NCBI GenBank assembly: GCA_021161885.1
Contig: JAGGZS010000137.1
Span: forward strand, 1 to 11,305
Direction: 5' to 3'
DNA from: a bacterium
GTDB lineage: Bacteria > Auribacterota > Auribacteria > Auribacterales > Auribacteraceae
DNA length: 11,305 bases
The notes under the pieces are model-generated. The model ran no database searches and was not told where the DNA came from. It saw nothing but the letters and a program-made list of their open reading frames with translations. Below, in pieces: positions 1-6,110 of this stretch. Positions within the stretch are counted from its first letter, which is position 1; the number at the start of each line of letters is the position of its first letter. A program made the translations under genes and the position numbers.

Positions 1-1617
1 ATTGTTCAAATACTGCCTTAAACTTGTATGCCCGCTCATATTGTCTTCATAATAAGAAATGTTTTCTATAAGATCGGATATATTATTCATACGTGATTCT
101 ATTTCTTTGCGGTCTTCGCTAACTCGTGTTACCTCTTTTTCGTATTTGATATCAATTACAAAATTTTTAATTATATCCGCGAGAGAACAATCGGATTCAA
201 TTTCTTTGCGGTATTTTGTCATTATATTTAAAAAATCGTTTATTGATTGTTTTGTTTTATGGGTGATTTCATTAATTGAATGGGCTTGTTTTAATGCTTT
301 TATAAACGGAATTTTATGTTTTTTACAGTAATCGTTCAAAATAGATATAGTGCGCATTCCGATTGCCCTTGTGGGTGTATTGATAATCCTAAGCAGGCTT
401 ACCTCATCATTATTATTCAATATAAGCTTTAAGTAAGCGATTATATCTTTGACTTCTTTTCTTGCTAACCAAGGAGTACCTCCTATAAATATATAAGGAA
501 TCCTGTTTAGTCTAAGATGTTCCTCAAAGAATCTCGATTGATGATTAGTGCGCATTAAGACAGCAAAATCCTTAAATTTTTTCTTATACCTTATTTTCTG
601 GTCAAGCAATGTTTTTACGACTGATTCCGCTTCGTCCCTTGCTGTAGGGTAGATATTTAATGTGATTGGCTTATCGTTTTTTTTGGCAGACCACAAGTTT
701 TTTTCACGGCGAAGCGTGTTGTGCTTGATTATATGGTTCGCGGCAGTGAGTATAGATTTTGTTGAGCGGTAATTTTGTTCAAGTTTTATTATCTTGGTAT
801 CCGGAAAGTGGCGGTCAAACTCAAGGATATTCCTGTAATCCGCTCCGCGCCAGCCATAGATGCTCTGGTCATCATCGCCTACAACACAGATATTTTTATA
901 TTTCTCGGCTATTTTTTTTGTGAACAAGAACTGGGGATAATTTGTGTCTTGATACTCATCAATCATAATATATTTATATTTGTCCTGAAATTTTTCTAAA
1001 ACATCGTTATATTTATTAAATAAGATTAACGGCAGGAGTATCAGGTCGTCAAAATCAACAGCGTTGAACAGCTTAAGCCTTCTCTGGTACTCTTTATAAA
1101 TAGCGGAATTTACTACTTTATCAGGGGTGTCAGCCGCTTTTGAAGCTGTTTTCGGATTGGATAGAGAATCTTTATAACTGCTTATAGCCGCCCTAACGGA
1201 CTGTACGTTTATTTTATCTATAATATGCGGCCAGACATCTTTTATTACCTTTTGTATTAAAGATAACTGGTCGGATTCGTCATAAATTGAAAATGAGTTA
1301 CGGTATCCTAAATTATATATTTCCTGCCTTAGTATTGATAATCCGAGCGAATGGAAAGTCGATATAAACGGTTTTTTCTTTTTTTTGCCTAATAAATTTT
1401 TTAAGCGTTCAAGCATTTCTTTAGCGGCTTTGTTGGTAAAGGTAACCGCCAAAATGGATTCCGGCGGTATCCCCGAGGCAATCATATTAGCTATTCTAAA
1501 CGTAATCACCCTGGTTTTTCCCGTACCTGCACCAGCTAATACAAGAACCGGTCCATGTATTGTTTTTACAGCGTCAAACTGCTGTGGATTTAAAAGTTTT
1601 CCAAAATTCCTATCCAT
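1..1617 (-). CDS. Rep/PcrA/UvrD-type superfamily 1 DNA helicase, 3' end outside window
   Basis: ATP-driven 3'-5' DNA unwinding or translocation enzyme of the UvrD/Rep/PcrA group, acting in replication restart or DNA repair. Reading back from the ATG at 1617-1615, the frame stays open for 539 codons to the window edge. Visible motifs in order: Q-motif LNPQQFDAV (residues 9-17), Walker A AGAGTGKT (28-35), motif Ia VTFTNKAAKEM (58-68), motif Ib TFHSLG (87-92), DEYQD Walker B (220-224), motif III VGDDDQSIYGWRG (246-258) and motif IV EQNYRS (280-285). TFHSLG and GDDDQSIYGWRG read closer to Rep than to UvrD. Family members are about 650-750 residues, so roughly the last 130 or more, including motifs V and VI and the C-terminal tail, lie beyond position 1. 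An AAAGG ribosome site (1628-1624) precedes the start by 6 bases. It is transcribed away from the che operon and has no obvious functional link to it. The family call is firm; the choice between Rep, PcrA and UvrD is not. Confidence 0.93.
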   Translation of the reverse strand, partial: MDRNFGKLLNPQQFDAVKTIHGPVLVLAGAGTGKTRVITFRIANMIASGIPPESILAVTFTNKAAKEMLERLKNLLGKKKKKPFISTFHSLGLSILRQEIYNLGYRNSFSIYDESDQLSLIQKVIKDVWPHIIDKINVQSVRAAISSYKDSLSNPKTASKAADTPDKVVNSAIYKEYQRRLKLFNAVDFDDLILLPLILFNKYNDVLEKFQDKYKYIMIDEYQDTNYPQFLFTKKIAEKYKNICVVGDDDQSIYGWRGADYRNILEFDRHFPDTKIIKLEQNYRSTKSILTAANHIIKHNTLRREKNLWSAKKNDKPITLNIYPTARDEAESVVKTLLDQKIRYKKKFKDFAVLMRTNHQSRFFEEHLRLNRIPYIFIGGTPWLARKEVKDIIAYLKLILNNNDEVSLLRIINTPTRAIGMRTISILNDYCKKHKIPFIKALKQAHSINEITHKTKQSINDFLNIMTKYRKEIESDCSLADIIKNFVIDIKYEKEVTRVSEDRKEIESRMNNISDLIENISYYEDNMSGHTSLRQYLNN

Positions 1618-1827
1618 TAAAAACCTTTGTTTGTTCTTTAATAGCAATTAATTAACTGACGTTTAAATTGACCTGTTTTATTATAATGCCGTTTTTTTTT
1701 CGTAAAGTATATATATATAATTTATAAAAAAAGATAAATTTCTGAAAATTTTTACCGAAAATAAAAATATACCAATGAGACTATTTTGTAAAACAATTCA
1801 TAATAAAATATGCAAGGAAGGTAAGAA
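1618..1827. promoter_or_regulatory. AT-rich divergent intergenic region, promoters expected but not resolved
   Basis: The only sizeable non-coding gap in the window. It lies between the divergently transcribed helicase and cheB, so promoters for both must be here or close by. It holds T and A runs and a TATATATATA stretch near 1709-1720, which makes chance -10 matches common. Weak candidates: for the helicase on the minus strand, TATAAT at 1685-1680 with TTTACG at 1706-1701, but the spacer is only 15 bases. For cheB, CATAAT at 1799-1804 with ATGAGA at 1775-1780 and an 18-base spacer, which would give a very short leader. A good TTGACC (1668-1673) lies only 8 bases from a TATAAT on the + strand, so those two do not form a promoter. 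I see no sigma-54 or sigma-28 match and no riboswitch-like structure. Confidence 0.35.
1814..1821 (+). promoter_or_regulatory. Ribosome binding site of cheB
   Basis: AAGGAAGG ends 6 bases before the ATG at 1828 and fixes that start. The translated N-terminus MIKVLIVDD begins exactly as a CheB receiver domain should, so no upstream start is needed. Confidence 0.75.
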
Positions 1828-2886
1828 ATGATAAAAGTTTTAATTGTTGATGATTCTTCTTTTATGCGTCAGGAACTTACAAGAATAATATCTTCAGACC
1901 CTCAAATTGAGGTAATAGGCACAGCATTTGACGGTGTTCAGGCACTTAAAAAAGCAGAAGAATTAAAACCGGATGTAATTACTTTAGATATAGAAATGCC
2001 TCAAATGGATGGGTTAACCGCTTTAAAACATATAATGATTTCCAACCCTACACCTGTTGTAATAATAAGTTCAATAACACAAAGAGGGGCCGAACAAACT
2101 TTAGAAGCTATGCGTTTAGGCGCGATTGAAATTATCGCTAAACCTTCGGGCACTATCTCGCTTGACATAAAAGAGCAAAGTGAAATTATCAAGGCGAAAA
2201 TAAAAGCCGCCGCAAATGTTGACTGCGCTAAATTCAGGCAAGCCCCTGTTATCAAACCGGTAACAGCAAAGAAACCAGAGTTCAAGTTGTCAGAGAAAGC
2301 TGTTTGCAGCCATATAATCGCCATAGGCGTATCAACAGGCGGACCTAATACTTTATTAAACATTATTCCAAAATTACCCGCTGATTTGCCGGCATGTGTG
2401 CTGATTGTCCAGCATATGCCGCCTGTATTCACCAAAAGTTTCGCCGACAGGCTTAACAATATAAGCAATATGTTTGTTACTGAAGCATCGGACGGAAATT
2501 ATTTGCGCGATGGCACGGTTTATGTTGCTCCAGGTGGATTACATATGACAGCATCAAAACGAAACCGTATAGATATAAGCGAAAAACCCGGCGGTACACT
2601 GCATCGCCCCTCGGTAGATGTAATGATGAATTCCGTAGCAGATGTTTTTGCTGATAATGCAACCGGCGTGATTTTAACCGGTATGGGCAAAGACGGCGCG
2701 AAAGCTTTGAAAAAGCTGCACGATAAAGGCGCAAAAACTATCGGTGAGTCTAAAAAAACAGCGGTTGTTTACGGGATGCCCCGTGAAGCGTATGAATTAG
2801 GCGCGGTTGATTATGTACTGGATAACAATTTGATCTATAAAAAAATTATTGACTTGGTTAACTATAAATTAGGAATAAAAAAATAA
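1828..2886 (+). CDS. cheB: CheB, chemoreceptor protein-glutamate methylesterase/deamidase
   Basis: A two-domain adaptation enzyme that removes methyl groups from (and deamidates) chemoreceptor signalling domains, and is activated when CheA phosphorylates its receiver. At 352 residues it is the normal family length. The N-terminal receiver (1-125) has the acidic pair D8/D9, phospho-acceptor D54 in LDIEMPQMDG, and conserved K105 in AKPSG. A short linker (about 126-160) leads to the methylesterase domain (161-350). There the catalytic triad is visible as S169 in GVSTGG, H196 in IVQHMPP and D289 in TGMGKDG, followed by the conserved VVYGMPREA segment (313-321). All residues needed for both phosphorylation and catalysis are present, so this is the active CheB of the operon, in contrast to the degenerate copy at 9012-10067. 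It is the first gene of the operon, with a strong ribosome site upstream. Confidence 0.97.
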   Translation: MIKVLIVDDSSFMRQELTRIISSDPQIEVIGTAFDGVQALKKAEELKPDVITLDIEMPQMDGLTALKHIMISNPTPVVIISSITQRGAEQTLEAMRLGAIEIIAKPSGTISLDIKEQSEIIKAKIKAAANVDCAKFRQAPVIKPVTAKKPEFKLSEKAVCSHIIAIGVSTGGPNTLLNIIPKLPADLPACVLIVQHMPPVFTKSFADRLNNISNMFVTEASDGNYLRDGTVYVAPGGLHMTASKRNRIDISEKPGGTLHRPSVDVMMNSVADVFADNATGVILTGMGKDGAKALKKLHDKGAKTIGESKKTAVVYGMPREAYELGAVDYVLDNNLIYKKIIDLVNYKLGIKK

Positions 2887-2903
2887 TTTTATATAACGCG
2901 TAA

Positions 2904-2910
2904 AGAGGAG
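2904..2910 (+). promoter_or_regulatory. Ribosome binding site that decides the HEAT gene start
   Basis: AGAGGAG ends 7 bases before the ATG at 2918, an ideal spacing. An in-frame TTG at 2912 lies only 1 base after it and cannot be used from this site. The next ATG (2930) is 19 bases away. The start is therefore placed at 2918. Confidence 0.8.
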
Positions 2911-2917
2911 TTTGGTT

Positions 2918-4831
2918 ATGACCGACCTGATGTCAAAAAAATTACAGCAGTTGCTCAGTGAGTTAAACTCGTCAGATGCCGTAACAAGAAAATATGCGGC
3001 GGAAGATTTGGGAGAATTAAAAAATAAAAAAGCAATAAAGCCGTTAATAGCTTTGTTTGATGATTATGAGAAAACCGTACAAGAAGCCTCGGTTGAAGCA
3101 TTAAAACAAATCGGAGGCAGGGAAACAGTTGCGGCTGTTTCTCCTTTGCTTCGTTCGGAAAAAGCTCCCTCACGAAATTTTGCTGCCGATATTTTAGTTG
3201 AAATCGGTAACAGCTCCATTAAAGAATTAGGAGAATTAATTCATGACCACGACCATGATGTACGTAAATTCGCAGTTGATATTCTTGGTCTAATCGGTTC
3301 TGAAGAAGCTACAGAGCAAATCATTAAAGCACTCAATGACCCGCATATTAATGTGGTTTGCGGAGCGGTTGAAGCATTGGGCAACATAGGTGATAACAAC
3401 GCATTAAAAGCCTTAATAAACCTATTAGGCAAAGCCGATGATTCTTGGCTGAAATTTATGCTTGTAGAAAGTATCGGAAAATTAAAAAATGCTTCAAGCC
3501 TAAAAGTGCTGCATAAAATGTTTAATGAAGCTGACCCAATTTTATTGGCATCAGTAATTGGTTCTGTCGGATCAATAGGACATAAAGACAGTGTTCTTCC
3601 TTTAATATCCGCGCTTGATACATTACCCGAAGCATTAAGGGAAGTTGCCATAGACGCCTTGAATAAAATTGATATATTAAACGAAGGCAATATTTTTCAA
3701 GATATATCACCTAAGGTACTGCTTGAAAAAATAGTGCCTTTGGTTCTTGAAGATAATATTCAGATAAGACGCAATATAGCAAGAATTTTAGCGGATATCC
3801 CGCATGAAGAAAGTTTAGATACGCTTATTTTTATGTTATCGGACAAAAGCAGCGAAGTTATAGAAGTAGTCAAACAATCTATAATCTCGTTAGCTCCCAT
3901 ACCAAAAGAAAAAATCAAATATTATATAAAAAACAGTGTTGATAAAGGCATAAAAGAATTTATAAGCATAATTGCTGATCTAAATATTCAAGAAGACCTT
4001 ACAGATATCCTTTTATCTTTTGTTGACAATGCTGCTCCTGAAATCCGCTCTGAAACAGCTGCATCCTTAGGTAAACTGAACAATAATCAAGCTGTAGAAG
4101 CTCTTATAAAACTTTGTTCCGATAGCGACAGGGAAGTACAGATAAACGCTATTAACTCGTTAGGTTCATACAATGACAGCCGGGCGACACAGACACTGTT
4201 CGAATATTTAATATCCCATTCAGATGAATTGTCAAAAACTGCAATGTCGGCTTTAAAAGAAATTGAATTAGATGCGCAAACCATAAAAAAATTGGTCAAA
4301 GAATTAAGCTCAACGAATGTCAATAATCAAATATCTTGTGCGTGCGTATTATCATCAAATTTTAACGCGGATTATTTTGATCTTCTTATACCGTCTATAA
4401 ACAATTCCCTATGGGAAGTTAGGAAAATGGTTGTTGATAATATAGGCAAATTTAAACGCAATGAATTAAAAGATTATTTAATAACCGCTTTAAACGATGA
4501 CGAAAGATATGTTCGTATAGCAGCTGTTTCAGCTTTATCAAACCTTAAAGATGTCAGTACTATTAAATATATAAAGCCTATATTATCTGAAAATGACGAG
4601 CATATGAGGCATGAAGCTGTTATATCATTAAAAAAATTCCCTGTGCAGGAAATCGGAGATATCTTAGTCGCCTGCTTAAACGATGATTCGGAAATGATTC
4701 GTCTTGCGGCAATCGATGCCATTGGCGAGTTAAAATACAAAGAGGCTCTTCCGGCATTAGAACAAATGCTTGACCGCGAAATGGATGAAATATCTTTTGC
4801 GATTGAAGAAGCAATTAATAAAATAAAATAA
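2918..4831 (+). CDS. HEAT-repeat protein of the chemosensory operon
   Basis: A 637-residue protein made almost wholly of tandem HEAT/PBS-lyase-type helical repeats of about 31 residues, perhaps 18-20 of them. The repeat signature (V/I)R..A...L..(I/L)(G/K) is clear near residues 22-35, 53-66, 115-127, 146-158, 501-511, 532-543 and 594-605. It is weaker in the middle (about 250-370). There is no signal peptide, membrane segment or extra catalytic domain. Such solenoids usually bind other proteins, so a cytoplasmic scaffold or adaptor role is the best inference; PBS-lyase activity is not implied by the repeats alone. It lies 31 bases after cheB and 26 before cheR in the same orientation, so it is very probably made together with the Che proteins. 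From memory, the Myxococcus xanthus Che7 system also has a HEAT-repeat partner (Cpc7). Whether this protein is related to that one beyond the repeat fold cannot be judged here. An HDHDHD run sits at 109-114. Confidence 0.92.
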   Translation: MTDLMSKKLQQLLSELNSSDAVTRKYAAEDLGELKNKKAIKPLIALFDDYEKTVQEASVEALKQIGGRETVAAVSPLLRSEKAPSRNFAADILVEIGNSSIKELGELIHDHDHDVRKFAVDILGLIGSEEATEQIIKALNDPHINVVCGAVEALGNIGDNNALKALINLLGKADDSWLKFMLVESIGKLKNASSLKVLHKMFNEADPILLASVIGSVGSIGHKDSVLPLISALDTLPEALREVAIDALNKIDILNEGNIFQDISPKVLLEKIVPLVLEDNIQIRRNIARILADIPHEESLDTLIFMLSDKSSEVIEVVKQSIISLAPIPKEKIKYYIKNSVDKGIKEFISIIADLNIQEDLTDILLSFVDNAAPEIRSETAASLGKLNNNQAVEALIKLCSDSDREVQINAINSLGSYNDSRATQTLFEYLISHSDELSKTAMSALKEIELDAQTIKKLVKELSSTNVNNQISCACVLSSNFNADYFDLLIPSINNSLWEVRKMVVDNIGKFKRNELKDYLITALNDDERYVRIAAVSALSNLKDVSTIKYIKPILSENDEHMRHEAVISLKKFPVQEIGDILVACLNDDSEMIRLAAIDAIGELKYKEALPALEQMLDREMDEISFAIEEAINKIK

Positions 4832-4857
4832 TTTTTTATAAAACAAGGAATGTTGCC

Positions 4858-5694
4858 ATGAATATAACCACTGATGAATTCAAAGAATTAACTGATCTGA
4901 TCCAAAAAAAGAGCGGTATGTTCTTTGAAATTAATAAGCAATATTTTGTGGACAGAAGGCTTGAAGCCAGAATGGCCATAACCAACTGTGATTCAGTGAA
5001 AGATTATTTAAGGGTATTGAAATATGACATAAAAGGCATGGAAATTGATGCTCTTGTGGAAAGTTTAACAACTAATGAAACTTATTTCTATAGAGAATTG
5101 CCTCAATTAAACAGCTTTATTGAGAGCACACTGCCTGTGGTTATGGAACAAAAAGAAAAATCACGCGTTAAAAATATTAAAATATGGAGCGCCGCGTGTT
5201 CGGCAGGATGCGAACCTTATACAATTGCTATGTTATTGAAAGAAAAAGTACCGGATATTAATAACTGGCATGTTCAAATAATAGGCACGGATATATGCAA
5301 CAAAGTATTAAAAATGTGCCGCCAAGGTATTTATTCGGACAGATTCTTAAAAGATGTGCCGGCGTTAGTAAAACAAAAATATTTTTCTAAAACTGAAGAA
5401 AATGAATGGGCTATATCTCAAGAAATAAAAAATATGGTTCAGTTCAGCCACTTAAATTTAGTTGACAGAATAAAAATGCGCTCAATGGTCGGATTTGACT
5501 TTATTTTTTGCAGAAATGTGCTTATTTATTTTGATGAGCCTGCAAGCAAACAGGTAGTCAGTTACTTTTTCGATAGTTTGAATAAAGGCGGCTTTATATT
5601 CTTAGGGCATTCTGAATCTGTAGCGCGTTTAAGCGCTGCGTTTCAAATATTGCGGTTAAATAATTCATTAGTATATCAAAAACCAACTCTATAA
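4858..5694 (+). CDS. cheR: CheR, chemoreceptor glutamate O-methyltransferase
   Basis: Transfers methyl groups from S-adenosylmethionine to glutamates of chemoreceptors, opposing CheB. At 278 residues it is the usual length for a CheR without TPR extension. The N-terminal helical domain (about 1-75) includes the basic stretch DRRLEARM (32-39). NETYFYRE (73-80) matches the family NETxFFR motif. The SAM-binding loop is AACSAGCEPYTIAM (112-125), with E119 as in the GEEPYS motif of relatives. The acidic residue after beta2 is D145 in IGTDI, FCRNVLIYFD (217-226) is the conserved NVxIYF motif, and LGHSES (249-254) is near the end. The first SAM loop reads SAGCEP instead of the usual STGEEP, a mild variation. 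AAGGA (4845-4849) sits 8 bases before the ATG. No pentapeptide-receptor-binding features can be read directly. Confidence 0.96.
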   Translation: MNITTDEFKELTDLIQKKSGMFFEINKQYFVDRRLEARMAITNCDSVKDYLRVLKYDIKGMEIDALVESLTTNETYFYRELPQLNSFIESTLPVVMEQKEKSRVKNIKIWSAACSAGCEPYTIAMLLKEKVPDINNWHVQIIGTDICNKVLKMCRQGIYSDRFLKDVPALVKQKYFSKTEENEWAISQEIKNMVQFSHLNLVDRIKMRSMVGFDFIFCRNVLIYFDEPASKQVVSYFFDSLNKGGFIFLGHSESVARLSAAFQILRLNNSLVYQKPTL

Positions 5695-5710
5695 TAGCGA
5701 GGATAAAAAA

Positions 5711-6079
5711 ATGGCAAACCGAATTCTTGTTGTAGACGATTCACAGACAGTAAGAACTCTTCTTTCATTTATATTAAAATCTAATGGTTTTGACGTTGAG
5801 TCGGCCATCAACGGAGTTGACGCTCTTGAAAAAATTTATAAAGACGAATTTGACCTTGTTGTTTGTGATGTTAATATGCCTAAAATGGACGGTTTAACTT
5901 TAATTAAAGTCCTTAGGCTGCAGGATATATATAGGGAATTACCAATAATAGTCGTTTCAACAGAAGAAAGCGATGAAGATAAACAAAAAGGTATGGAAGC
6001 AGGAGCAAATGTTTATTTAGTTAAACCGACGGAACCGACAAATCTTCTTGCTAATATAAGTATGTTAATAGGAAAATAA
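5711..6079 (+). CDS. cheY: CheY-like single-domain response regulator
   Basis: A stand-alone receiver of 122 residues with no output domain, expected to take phosphate from CheA and signal by protein binding (flagellar switch, pilus motor or another target). All key residues are present: acidic pair D9/D10, phospho-acceptor D53 in VCDVNMPKMDG, T84 in VVSTEESDE, K105 in YLVKPTEP, and an aromatic at Y102 in the position of the CheY switch tyrosine. GAGGA (5699-5703) lies 7 bases before the ATG, and the gap to cheR is only 16 bases. Its place directly before cheA supports it as the cognate output regulator. What it drives cannot be told from this window, which has no flagellar or pilus genes. 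Confidence 0.93.
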   Translation: MANRILVVDDSQTVRTLLSFILKSNGFDVESAINGVDALEKIYKDEFDLVVCDVNMPKMDGLTLIKVLRLQDIYRELPIIVVSTEESDEDKQKGMEAGANVYLVKPTEPTNLLANISMLIGK

Positions 6080-6110
6080 TTATTTATCTAAAAAAAACAG
6101 GTGTATTTTT

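Noticed and set aside
59..331. Plus-strand open frames within the helicase region (also 775-999 and 1385-1651)
   Set aside because: They are antisense to the helicase frame, whose motifs are unbroken, and their products look like reverse-strand reading of it.
1668..1687. TTGACC and TATAAT as a che operon promoter
   Set aside because: The two boxes are only 8 bases apart, far too close for a sigma-70 promoter.
1709..1720. TATATATATA stretch as a regulatory repeat
   Set aside because: It is a short simple run in an AT-rich spacer with no partner repeat; nothing marks it as more than base composition.
2001..2468. 155-codon open frame on the minus strand inside cheB
   Set aside because: It is a shadow of the conserved CheB coding sequence with no recognisable protein features.
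2912..2917. In-frame TTG start for the HEAT-repeat gene, two codons upstream of the ATG
   Set aside because: It lies 1 base after the AGAGGAG ribosome site, too close to be used; the ATG at 2918 has the ideal spacing.
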